Assembly: GCA_016220045.1 (NCBI GenBank)
Contig: JACRIP010000322.1
Span: 1-7,638, forward strand
Origin: Planctomycetota bacterium
GTDB lineage: Bacteria; Planctomycetota; MHYJ01; WSZJ01; JACPWG01
DNA: 7,638 nt
Direction: 5' to 3'
Shown here: one piece after another, positions 1 through 7,202 of the stretch
Position numbering within the stretch: position 1 is the stretch's first letter
Layout: the number at the start of each line of letters is the position of its first letter
The notes under the pieces: generated by a model
The model's input: only the letters and a program-made list of their open reading frames with translations
What the model was told of the DNA's origin: nothing
The model's database searches: none
Program-made: the position numbers and the translations under genes

Positions 1-2785
1 CGACCAGGTGGCCGTCCATCTTCAGGTACTCGGCCAGCACGTAACGGATCGCTTCCTCGTCCTCCACCACCAGGATCCGCAGGGCCGGCTGCTGCGCCGA
101 CGCGCCGCCCTCCACCGCCGGCAGCATCCGGGTCGCCGTCCGGAACGGAAAGCGCAGCGTAAATGTCGTACCCCGCCCCGGTTCGCTCGCGATCTCGATT
201 GCGCCCTCGTGCCGCTGGATCACCCCATACACCATCGACAGCCCCAGCCCCGTCCCGCGCTCCCCCTTGGTCGTGAAGAACGGATCCAGGCAGCGCTTCC
301 GCACCTCCTCGGTCATACCGCTCCCGGTGTCCGCCACCTCCAACAGCACGCACCGATCCCCCATGCGCGTCCGCAGCGTGATCACTCCGCCCTTCGGCAA
401 CGCATCCTCGGCGTTGAAGACCAGGTTGGTCAACGCCTCGCGCAGCTCGGCTTCGCCGCCGGTGATCAGCGGGATCTCGCCCAGTTCCTGGACGATTTGG
501 ATCGTCCGGCCGCCGGCCAGCGCCTGGTCCTTCCATCGCGGCTGCGTCAGGAGCACGACCTGCGCCACCAGGGCGTTGAGCCGCACCGGGAGGAACACCT
601 CGTCCGCCCCGCGCTCGCGGTGGAACTCGCGCAGCCGCGCCACCACCGCCGCCGCATCGCCGGCGGCGGTGCGGACCAGATTCAGGTACTCCAGGGTCTT
701 CGCCCGGTTGTCGAGCAACTGCGGCGCTTCCAGGATCAGGTCGGTGAATCCCAGCACCTGCGACAGCGAATTGTTGAAGTCGTGGGCGATGCCGCTGGCG
801 AGCTGGCCGAGGGCGCGCATCCGCTCCTGCTTGATCACGTGCTGTTCGGCGGCGCGCAGCTCGACCAGGGCGCGCTCGAGCCGCGCGTGGCCCTCGCGCA
901 GCTCCTGCTCCGCGCGACGCCGTCCGATCGCGGCCCCGAGAATGTTGGCGATCGATTCGAGGAAGTGCACGTCGCGCGGCGAGAAACGTCGCGCGGCGGT
1001 GGCGTGGACGCCGAGCACGCCGTAGGCGCCGCCGGGCCCGACGATCGGCACGCTGACTCCGGCCACCACCGCGTGGTCGATCAGGATCGGCGGCGCCGTG
1101 AAGCGCCGCTCCCGGGCAAAGTCCTCCACGATCACCGGCCCGGCGACCCCGAGCGTGTATCCGGCCTGCGACTCCCGGCCGAGCGACACCAGCGCGGCGC
1201 CCACCAGGCCCGGCTTCCAGCCCCGGCCGGCCCGCAGCCGCAGCGCCGAGCCATCGGGCAGGAGCTCGAGGATCGTCGCGAGCGGCGCGTCCAGACCGCG
1301 CGCCGCGGCCGAAACGGCGCGGTCGAAAACGAGGTCGAGCTCGGTCTCGCGCAGCGCCAGGTGTCCCAGCTCGGCGACCAACGCCTGCCGCCGCACCAGC
1401 GCGCGCTGCTCGTCCTCGATCTGCTTGCGGCGCACCAGCCCGCCGAGCTGCCCGGACACGATGGAGACGAGCTGCAACAGGCGTGCATCCTCCTCACGCG
1501 TCTCCGCGAGCAGGAATACCAATACGGCGATTACCTCTCTCCCATGCAGGACCGGGAGCGCCACGGCCGAGCGCAGCCCGGCCGCCGCCGCCGGCTCCGC
1601 CCGCAGGAAACCGCGTGCCGGCGTCAGCTCCTGCATCCATTCCGACTTCCCCGTCTGCCAGACCCGGCCGGGCAGGCCGTGCCCGCGCGCGAAGGTCTCG
1701 CGCGCCGCCACGGCGCGGAACTCGCGCAGGGCCTCGGGATCGCCATGCCAGGCCGGGTGGCACTCCAGGTGCAGCCCGGCGGCGGACGGCGTCCAGACTT
1801 CGCCGTAGACCCAGCCGGTCGCCGCGCAGATCTGCCGCAGCACGGCGCCGACCGTGGAGTCGAAGTCGTAGGCGCGCTCGACCTGCAGCATGACCGCCTG
1901 CAACAGCCGACTTTCCTGTTCCGCGCGCTCGCGCTCGCTGACGTCGCGCACGATGCCGTGGACCGCGACCGGCCGGCCCGCGGCGTCGCGAATCAGGCTG
2001 CGGCGGCCCTCGGCCCAGACCCAGTGCCCGTCGCGGTGGCGGTAGCGCAGGGACCGGGTAGTTTCCGTACCCTCGGCGCCGTCCAGGATCGACGCCAGCA
2101 GCGACCGGTCCTCGGGGTGAGCCAGGCGCGACAGCAGCCCCGGGTCGGCGATCAGTTCCTCCGGCGAGTAGCCGAGAATGCGCGCGACCGCGGGGCTGAT
2201 GTACTCCATCCGCGGCGTCGGCACGAGCCGCCGGAGATACACGATGTCCTGCGCGTTGTCGGCGAGCAGGCGGAAGCGCTCCTCGCTGACGCGCAGGAGT
2301 TCACGTTCGTGCGCGCGCTGCGCCGCGGCCCGCGTGCGCTCGGCGACGTCGCGCACGAAGGCCGCGAGCAGCAACTGCCCGCCGGCCTCGACCTTGCAGA
2401 CCGAGATCTCGACGGGGATCCGGGCGCCGTCCTTGCGGGCGGCCAGCAGGCACGGCCGGTCTGCGAAAGAGAGCGCGGTCACGGGGCCGCGGATGAAGCC
2501 GGCTACCCGTTCGCGATGGTGCTCGCGGGCGGGCGGGGGGACCAGGAGTTCCAGCGGTTGACCCAGGATTTCATCGGGCGAATACCCGAATGTGGCGACG
2601 GCGACCGGATTGACGTAGATAATGCGCTGTGTCGCGTCGGCGAGCACCACCGCGTCGCCGTCGACCTCCAGCAGGCGCCCGAGGAGGCCGGCGAGGTCGG
2701 GGGTCGCCGGGCCGGCCACGGCGGCCCGACCGCCGGGCGCAGGCGCGTACGCGGGCAGGGAGGGGGGCGACGGGGTTTCACTCAT
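1..2785 (-). CDS. Hybrid sensor histidine kinase, PAS-PAS-GAF-GAF-HisKA-HATPase-receiver (3' end cut by window edge)
   Basis: Cytoplasmic two-component sensor kinase expected to autophosphorylate on His and pass phosphate to its own receiver domain. I read 928 codons from ATG 2785 to the window edge. Visible domains: PAS1 about residues 42-150 (IIYVNPVAVATFGYSPDEIL), PAS2 about 170-288 (FGY-like ILGYSPEEL, then HRDGHWVWAEG and a PAC end), GAF1 about 300-450, GAF2 about 470-622, charged linker 623-652, HisKA with H-box ASGIAHDFNNSL (phospho-acceptor H668, bases 782-784), HATPase N-box TNLVFNAEDA (N791), G1 DTGSGM (819-824), F-box DPFFTTKG (834-841), G2 GTGLGL (844-849). A receiver begins at 903 (RILVVEDEE, acidic pair E908/D909); its phospho-acceptor Asp lies outside the window. 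No membrane segment is seen, so the signal is probably cytosolic and bound by PAS or GAF. The HDFNN H-box matches NtrB-like hybrid kinases. No clear Shine-Dalgarno precedes ATG 2785; the frame stays open upstream but I saw no better start. Ligand unknown. Confidence 0.93.
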   Translation of the reverse strand, partial: MSETPSPPSLPAYAPAPGGRAAVAGPATPDLAGLLGRLLEVDGDAVVLADATQRIIYVNPVAVATFGYSPDEILGQPLELLVPPPAREHHRERVAGFIRGPVTALSFADRPCLLAARKDGARIPVEISVCKVEAGGQLLLAAFVRDVAERTRAAAQRAHERELLRVSEERFRLLADNAQDIVYLRRLVPTPRMEYISPAVARILGYSPEELIADPGLLSRLAHPEDRSLLASILDGAEGTETTRSLRYRHRDGHWVWAEGRRSLIRDAAGRPVAVHGIVRDVSERERAEQESRLLQAVMLQVERAYDFDSTVGAVLRQICAATGWVYGEVWTPSAAGLHLECHPAWHGDPEALREFRAVAARETFARGHGLPGRVWQTGKSEWMQELTPARGFLRAEPAAAAGLRSAVALPVLHGREVIAVLVFLLAETREEDARLLQLVSIVSGQLGGLVRRKQIEDEQRALVRRQALVAELGHLALRETELDLVFDRAVSAAARGLDAPLATILELLPDGSALRLRAGRGWKPGLVGAALVSLGRESQAGYTLGVAGPVIVEDFARERRFTAPPILIDHAVVAGVSVPIVGPGGAYGVLGVHATAARRFSPRDVHFLESIANILGAAIGRRRAEQELREGHARLERALVELRAAEQHVIKQERMRALGQLASGIAHDFNNSLSQVLGFTDLILEAPQLLDNRAKTLEYLNLVRTAAGDAAAVVARLREFHRERGADEVFLPVRLNALVAQVVLLTQPRWKDQALAGGRTIQIVQELGEIPLITGGEAELREALTNLVFNAEDALPKGGVITLRTRMGDRCVLLEVADTGSGMTEEVRKRCLDPFFTTKGERGTGLGLSMVYGVIQRHEGAIEIASEPGRGTTFTLRFPFRTATRMLPAVEGGASAQQPALRILVVEDEEAIRYVLAEYLKMDGHLV

Positions 2786-2818
2786 CGGGTTGATGCTCGC
2801 GGGCTCGGCCGTCGTCGC

Positions 2819-2846
2819 GGGGGGGGGGAGGGTGGGGGGGGAGGGG
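2819..2846 (-). repeat. Extreme G/C homopolymer tract in the kinase leader (possible G-quadruplex)
   Basis: On the plus strand the tract reads G10-A-G3-T-G8-A-G4; the kinase leader therefore carries the C-rich complement. It ends 33 bp upstream of the kinase ATG. Four G-runs of at least three, separated by single bases, meet the usual pattern for a G-quadruplex on the template strand. Runs of 8 and 10 identical bases are also prone to slippage. Whether either property matters here is inference. Confidence 0.8.
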
Positions 2847-2923
2847 CACGTGCGGCGGCGGTGACTGCCTGGGGCGCCGGCAGATCCGGCGAGCAGACGC
2901 CCCGGATTCCCTCCAGCCGCCTC

Positions 2924-2959
2924 GATAGCTTCGCTAGTTTCGCTAGTTTCGATAGTTTC
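2924..2959. repeat. Four tandem 9-nt repeats in the kinase leader
   Basis: Plus-strand units are GATAGCTTC, GCTAGTTTC, GCTAGTTTC and GATAGTTTC, with no bases between them. On the minus strand the unit is GAAACTAGC or GAAACTATC. The block is clearly AT-richer than its surroundings. It lies just downstream of the candidate promoter, so it would fall at the start of the kinase transcript. Nine is a multiple of three, but no credible protein reads through it. Confidence 0.9.
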
Positions 2960-2967
2960 CCGCGCGA

Positions 2968-2996
2968 ATACTACCCACGCCCTAGCCGGGGCACAA
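2968..2996 (-). promoter_or_regulatory. Weak candidate sigma70-type promoter for the kinase gene
   Basis: On the minus strand TTGTGC (2996-2991) is separated by 17 nt from TAGTAT (2973-2968). The -10 matches 4 of 6 consensus bases and the -35 only 3 of 6. It sits in the most AT-rich part of the gap and would give a leader of about 175 nt. The match is weak and could be chance; primary sigma preferences of this organism are unknown. Confidence 0.25.
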
Positions 2997-3265
2997 GTCA
3001 AATGTGAGGCGATGGGAGGGGTTGGGGCCGTTTCGCCTGGTGGTTTGCTCCACTGGCGGGCGATCCCCCGCTCGGAAGCAACTCACGAGTGCAAGCGCCG
3101 CCGGGTCGCCGACCGGCACCGCTCTCCGCCCTCCGTCGCGCGTGGGCCCCGGATCCCGTAGCGCTGCGTGACTTCTGCGACTTCGGTGGTTCCGCGCGAC
3201 CGCCCGAGTCCGGACTGCCAGCCCCCGCCGAGACGGCTATCGCTACAACACTTCGACCGCTCGCC

Positions 3266-3297
3266 CCCAGGCGCCCGCAGGTCACCTGCTGCCTGGG
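3266..3297. repeat. Hairpin with two stacked stems
   Basis: CCCAGGC (3266-3272) pairs with GCCTGGG (3291-3297). Inside, GCAGGT (3277-3282) pairs with ACCTGC (3284-3289) around a single central base. The outer right arm, 3291-3297, is shared with the larger hairpin at 3292-3350, so the two structures cannot fully form together. Confidence 0.65.
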
Positions 3298-3350
3298 AGC
3301 GCGGGCGTCCGCGCCCGCGCGGCGCAAGCGAGGACGCCCGCGCGCCCAGG
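3292..3350. repeat. Long GC-rich inverted repeat, REP/MITE-like hairpin
   Basis: The left arm CCTGGGAGCGCGGGCGTCC (3292-3310) is the reverse complement of 3332-3350 except for one mismatch in 19 bp; the loop is 21 nt. The arms resemble GC-rich hairpin repeats I remember as dispersed in many copies in some soil bacterial genomes, but I cannot check this. No T-tract follows on either side, so intrinsic termination is unlikely. It could still shield the 3' end of the DUF3142-TPR mRNA from exonucleases. Confidence 0.8.
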
Positions 3351-3430
3351 AACCGCTTGGCAGGCCGCGGAATCGCCGCTGCGCGACCGAAAACCGTCCT
3401 GGCGTGGTCTCGCAGTTCAGCCTTGTCGGG

Positions 3431-5608
3431 CTATCGCTTCTCCCCACCGCCTACTCCGGTTACCCATTCCGATTTCGCCAGCGGGTGGTCGGGATACTCC
3501 CTCCCGATGCGCCGCATCAGCGCGTTGCCCTCCCCCCGCCACTTCTCCTCCCGCCCGCGCCGCTCCCAGTACTTCGAATACCCCATGCGGTTGTCGCCGC
3601 ACATCCAGTAAAGGCACAGGGCCGCCGAGTAGAGCGCCTTCGGAGCTTCCGGGCTCTGCGGATACTTCTCCACGATCGCCAGGAAAAGGGGCAGGGCGCG
3701 CTGGTACTTCGACATGGAGATCATGTTCTCCTCACGCCGCGCCCACGCGGCCCGTTCCGCCTGCGGCAGGTCCGCGCCCTTCGCCTTGGCTGCGCTCAAT
3801 CTGTCGTCGCAGTAGAACTGGTGCCAATAGCAGCCGTTGAATGCGATCCGCTCTCCTCGGTGATACCAAAGCGCCGCCACGGCATACAGGGCCGCCGGGC
3901 GATCGCCCGCGGCGGCCTTGTTGAGCTTCCCCTCGAGCTCGATGAGCTCGCGGACGGTCTGGGCGCGTCCACCCGCGGGATCGAGATACCCGAGCGCCTC
4001 CGCACAGCGACCCGCCCGCGCCAGCCGCACCGCCAGACGTTCCCGCAGGTACGTGACCGCATCGTCTTTCGACTCGCCCGGCCAACCGACGGTTTCACGA
4101 TACCCCCAGCCTTTCCACACGACCTCCGGTGGCTTCACCCCCGGACTCGCATCCACGAACGCCTTGAAATCATCGACCGCAATCTCGCCGTCGGTGAGGA
4201 TGTCGACGTCGTCCCGGGAACCCGTCAGGAGGTAGCACTTCAGGGCGTTCTTCATGTCGCCGGCCTGCTCGTACGCCGCGCCGATGCACAGCCCGAGGTC
4301 GAACCGGCCGAGGAATTCGCCATGCTTCTCCGCAAGTTCCGCAAACAGCGCTTCGGCCGCGCGGAGATTGCCCCGATCGATCTCGAGCCGGGCGGCGATG
4401 CAGATCGCCAGGGCAGGGCGCCGGCCGGCCATTGCCTGGTCGGCGAATTTCCGGGCCGTATCCTTCTCGCCGGCCAGGTAGAACGCCTGCGCCAGGCCGG
4501 CGATCAGGTCGCCGGGCAGGTCCAGCGCCGCGAAGGCGGACGCGTGCTTCCGCGCCATTTCGAGAATGCCCGCCATCTGGCTGGGGTCATCCTCTTTGCG
4601 GGGCCAGGGGCCCAGGAAGTCCGTCGCCGCATGCCAGATGAAGGCGGCCGCGTGCTTCGGGCTCTCCATCACCTCGTTCGGCGGGTTCTTGCGCACTTTG
4701 CGGTAGGCGAAGCGCAGGGACTGGACCGCCGGCACGAACATCGAATGGAGCGCGGCGTCATCCAGAATCCGCAGGTAGATCCGGATGGCGTCCGCCGCCG
4801 AACTCCAGGCCCGCCGCGACGGCAGGTAGACGTCATGGCGGTAGAGGAGAAACGCCTGCCAGCCGAGCGCCTCGGCGCGATACGCCCCCTGCGGACATCC
4901 ACCTAGATACCTGTCGAATCCCCGCAGCGCATCGTCGATCTCCCGATCCTGGTGCACCGGGTTGGCCCACGCCGCGGCGAGCCTACCCCTCGCGGCGCGG
5001 TAGGCAGCCGCGTCCCTCTTCTCGGAATCAGGGAAACGCCTGGCGAAGCCATCGAAGAGCTCGATCGCGGTTCCGAAGTTGCTCTTTTCGAATTCGATCA
5101 GGGCCAGGGCGTACGCGGCGTTGTCCGAAAGGAAGGTCCCGGCGTTCTCGATCCGCTTCAGCACCTCGACCTCTCCATCGGCCGCGGCCTTGAGATACGC
5201 GACGATTTCCTCTGGGTTTTCACCTCCCTTCAGAGAGCCCAAGAGCTCCACCCGATCCTGGATTTTCCGCACGGGGCTTGGCTCGGTAAGGGAACCGTAA
5301 CTGACGGGACGGATTCCGAGTCCATTCAGCTCCTGGAGCGCCACCCGGTACTGGACGAGCGCCCCGGCGAAGTCGCGTCGGCCTTCGCTCTCGCCGGCCT
5401 TCGCGTAGGCGGCCTCCCCGCGTTTTCTTCGGGCTGCGAGCGTGTCGCCGGGGTAGTACAGCGAGTAGTAGAACTCCTCCAGGTTTCCGCTGCTCAGGTA
5501 GTCGTTATGTCCGCGGTGGGCGTCGTCGTATTCCGGGCCGCAGGCATGGGCCGGCTGGGCCAGCAACGCCGCGATGAGAAGAACCGCGCAAACCCTAATC
5601 GGCCGCAT
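3431..5608 (-). CDS. Secreted TPR-type repeat protein, DUF3142 partner
   Basis: A 725-residue exported helical-repeat protein of unknown function. Residues 1-22 form a signal peptide (MRP-I-R, hydrophobic core 7-17, cleavage motif AHA before C23). The mature protein starts CGPEYDD; C23 could suggest a lipoprotein, but His at -2 makes a poor lipobox. TPR-like helical pairs are visible around 62-94, 163-193, 402-430, 437-462 and most clearly 632-668 (KYQRALPLFLAIVEKYPQSP). A Cys/aromatic segment lies at 578-602 (AALWYHRGER, then NGCYWHQFYCDD). Start 5608 is chosen over an upstream ATG at 5782 because it begins the signal peptide and follows GGAGGT at 5 nt. It overlaps the upstream DUF3142 stop by 14 nt, indicating an operon. 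Proteins starting ACGP with TPRs beside DUF3142 genes are a pairing I recall from other bacteria, not verified. A scaffold or binding role at the envelope is inference. Confidence 0.88.
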   Translation of the reverse strand: MRPIRVCAVLLIAALLAQPAHACGPEYDDAHRGHNDYLSSGNLEEFYYSLYYPGDTLAARRKRGEAAYAKAGESEGRRDFAGALVQYRVALQELNGLGIRPVSYGSLTEPSPVRKIQDRVELLGSLKGGENPEEIVAYLKAAADGEVEVLKRIENAGTFLSDNAAYALALIEFEKSNFGTAIELFDGFARRFPDSEKRDAAAYRAARGRLAAAWANPVHQDREIDDALRGFDRYLGGCPQGAYRAEALGWQAFLLYRHDVYLPSRRAWSSAADAIRIYLRILDDAALHSMFVPAVQSLRFAYRKVRKNPPNEVMESPKHAAAFIWHAATDFLGPWPRKEDDPSQMAGILEMARKHASAFAALDLPGDLIAGLAQAFYLAGEKDTARKFADQAMAGRRPALAICIAARLEIDRGNLRAAEALFAELAEKHGEFLGRFDLGLCIGAAYEQAGDMKNALKCYLLTGSRDDVDILTDGEIAVDDFKAFVDASPGVKPPEVVWKGWGYRETVGWPGESKDDAVTYLRERLAVRLARAGRCAEALGYLDPAGGRAQTVRELIELEGKLNKAAAGDRPAALYAVAALWYHRGERIAFNGCYWHQFYCDDRLSAAKAKGADLPQAERAAWARREENMISMSKYQRALPLFLAIVEKYPQSPEAPKALYSAALCLYWMCGDNRMGYSKYWERRGREEKWRGEGNALMRRIGREYPDHPLAKSEWVTGVGGGEKR

Positions 5609-7202
5609 TGACCACCTCCAGATCCGCGCTGTGCACACCCCACGACAGTTTGCCCGAAATCGTCCGGCTGTCATTCCGACATTCGAGGCGTATCGGCTCG
5701 AGCGCGATCTCCTGGCCGGCCCGCACGAGACCGATCTCCACCGCGATCCCGTCCGCCCGGAGGGGCGAACATGGATTTCCACCCCGTGTCGGGTAGCAGC
5801 GGTAGGGCCGGCCGGCGGAGAGGAGCGGCTCGACCGCGGCGTGACCGTTCGCCGCCTGCAGGGTCACCCGTGCCGGCGCGGCGAAGTTCAGCCAGTCCTC
5901 GGCGCCGCCGTTGCGGATGCGGAGCCGCCACGCGCCGTCATGGCGGGACAGGGTCGCCGCCAGGCGCGCCGGGGCGACCGTGCCGGAGAGTGCGGCGTTC
6001 ACCTGAGCCAGCGACAGCGTGTGGGTGGATTCCCCGCCGGGCAGACGGTAGAAGCACACGGCTCTGCAGTGCTTCGGCGTGAGATCTCGGAGCGTCAACA
6101 CCTGCGCGCAGAGCGCGACCGCGGTGGGCATCCCGATGAGCAGACGCGCGCCGGCCGGGATGCGGAGGTTACCGACGGTTGCGGGCTCCGGGAAAGCCAG
6201 CTCCACGGTGTTTTCGGCGCCGAGCGACTGCCTGCGGAACTGGGCGCCGGCGGCGAGGGCGCCCTCGGCCGAGACCGGAAGCGCGGGCATCTCCAGCCGA
6301 CCCGCCGCGTCGAAGAGCGAGCATTGTTCGAAGACCGGCAGGCCGACGAGGTACGGCCTCCCGATCGCTTCGAGGCGCAGGATCGCCGCTTTCAGGTCGC
6401 CGCCAAAGACGAGGGAGTCGGCGTCGGGGCCTTTCGGCGGCTCGGTCGAGTAGAACTGGGGGGCCACGAAGTCGACGGCGGACATCAGCGCGGGAAGATC
6501 CGCGGAGCGCAGCCAGTCAAGGAGCATAGTCGCGGAGAGCTCGCATTCCGGGGGCAGGCCCGTGCGCAGTTCGCGCAGGAATTCGGCATACTCGCCGAGC
6601 CGGGAAGTCGGCATGTCGCAATCAAGCTGGAGGCCGGCAAGGAGCGGGTGCTTGCGGCGGCATTTCTGGAATGCGTCGAGGATCAGGGCGCGGGCTGCCG
6701 CGGTCTTCTCCGGCGTGAGTGCCGCGGTCGCGGACGCCGCGAGGCGGAACACGGCGTGCAAGGCGACGCCGTCCGGCAGGTTGAGTTGGCCGCCGCCCGG
6801 CGAGAGGGCGAACCGTCCGGCAGCGGATTCGATGACGCCCTGATAGGCGAAGACGGTCTTGCAGCCCATCTGCCGGAGCAGGTCGGATTCGTCCTTAGAG
6901 AGTGCGACATCGCCGCGCCAGTGCCAGAGGGCGGCCGGGAGAATCGGTTTCCTCTCCGGCGCGGACGGCGGCGGGCGGGAGGACGGAGGAAGCTCTGCCG
7001 CGGGGTCGACCGGGATGGGCGGATTTCGGGTCTGCAGGGCGAGTGCTGCCGCGAGGACGGCGACGAGGGACGCCCCGAGGACGAGGCTCCAGCGGGCGTG
7101 CCCCGCCTTCCGGCCACGACCGGTGAGGGACGGTGTGGTCAGGGGCGGTTGGCAGCGCGGTCGGAGGCAGTTGGCCGCGCGGTCGGGCGAGGGCGGCGGC
7201 AC
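5595..7202 (-). CDS. DUF3142 family protein with N-terminal membrane anchor (start uncertain)
   Basis: Positions below count from GTG 7202 (535 aa). Residues 29-37 are basic (GRGRKAGHA), followed by one hydrophobic segment at 38-57 and a Pro-rich linker 61-88, so the rest is probably periplasmic or extracytoplasmic. The DUF3142 part begins ALWHWRGDVAL (91-101) and includes TVFAYQG, LQLDCDMPTSRLGEYAEFLR (191-210), LSATMLLDWL (222-231) and VDFVAPQFYS (243-252). These match my memory of DUF3142: an LQLDYD-type motif, an LSITALP-W-like stretch and a Q-x-Y motif. Residues 410-535 look beta-rich. A TIM-barrel, glycosidase-like fold with the D-x-D pair catalytic is inference. It ends TAG at 5597-5595, overlapping the TPR gene by 14 nt. 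The start is unresolved: ATG 7562, ATG 7430, GTG 7202 and CTG 7142 are in frame, none with a Shine-Dalgarno, and the upstream part runs through a non-triplet repeat array. GTG 7202 is a compromise. Confidence 0.78.
   Translation of the reverse strand: MPPPSPDRAANCLRPRCQPPLTTPSLTGRGRKAGHARWSLVLGASLVAVLAAALALQTRNPPIPVDPAAELPPSSRPPPSAPERKPILPAALWHWRGDVALSKDESDLLRQMGCKTVFAYQGVIESAAGRFALSPGGGQLNLPDGVALHAVFRLAASATAALTPEKTAAARALILDAFQKCRRKHPLLAGLQLDCDMPTSRLGEYAEFLRELRTGLPPECELSATMLLDWLRSADLPALMSAVDFVAPQFYSTEPPKGPDADSLVFGGDLKAAILRLEAIGRPYLVGLPVFEQCSLFDAAGRLEMPALPVSAEGALAAGAQFRRQSLGAENTVELAFPEPATVGNLRIPAGARLLIGMPTAVALCAQVLTLRDLTPKHCRAVCFYRLPGGESTHTLSLAQVNAALSGTVAPARLAATLSRHDGAWRLRIRNGGAEDWLNFAAPARVTLQAANGHAAVEPLLSAGRPYRCYPTRGGNPCSPLRADGIAVEIGLVRAGQEIALEPIRLECRNDSRTISGKLSWGVHSADLEVVNAAD
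5614..5619 (-). promoter_or_regulatory. Strong Shine-Dalgarno of the TPR gene inside the DUF3142 gene
   Basis: Minus-strand GGAGGT, 5 nt before the ATG at 5608. It lies in the last codons of the DUF3142 gene, whose stop is 14 nt into the TPR gene. It fixes the TPR start and supports translational coupling. It is the only strong Shine-Dalgarno seen before any gene here. Confidence 0.85.

Larger units (their letters stand above)
2786..3430. other. 645-bp non-coding gap between TPR gene and kinase gene
   Basis: No convincing gene is seen on either strand. The open frames here are Arg/Pro/Ala-rich low-complexity translations with no recognisable domain, and they run through the hairpins and repeats. 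The gap contains two overlapping hairpins (3266-3350), a possible promoter (2968-2996), a 9-nt tandem repeat (2924-2959) and a G-run (2819-2846), listed separately. It separates two genes of the same orientation, so the kinase probably has its own promoter. No hairpin followed by a T-tract is visible just after the TPR stop. Confidence 0.7.

Noticed and set aside
8..3007. 999-codon plus-strand open frame opposite the kinase gene
   Set aside because: Arg/Gln/Pro/His-rich, no domain, and directly antisense to a gene with all histidine-kinase motifs in order. High GC leaves few stops on the opposite strand.
3292..3350. Intrinsic terminator after the TPR gene
   Set aside because: Strong stem but no T-tract on either side; kept as a repeat hairpin instead.
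2998..3447. 149-codon minus-strand open frame in the gap
   Set aside because: It reads through both hairpins, overlaps the TPR gene end in another frame and gives low-complexity Arg/Ala/Gly protein.
3089..4906. 605-codon plus-strand open frame opposite the TPR gene
   Set aside because: Runs through the hairpin repeats and shadows a gene with a signal peptide and strong Shine-Dalgarno; composition is that of an antisense shadow.
5609..5782. Upstream start of the TPR gene at 5782
   Set aside because: Adds 58 Arg/Ser-rich residues before a perfect signal peptide, lies deep in the DUF3142 coding region and lacks the GGAGGT site found before 5608.
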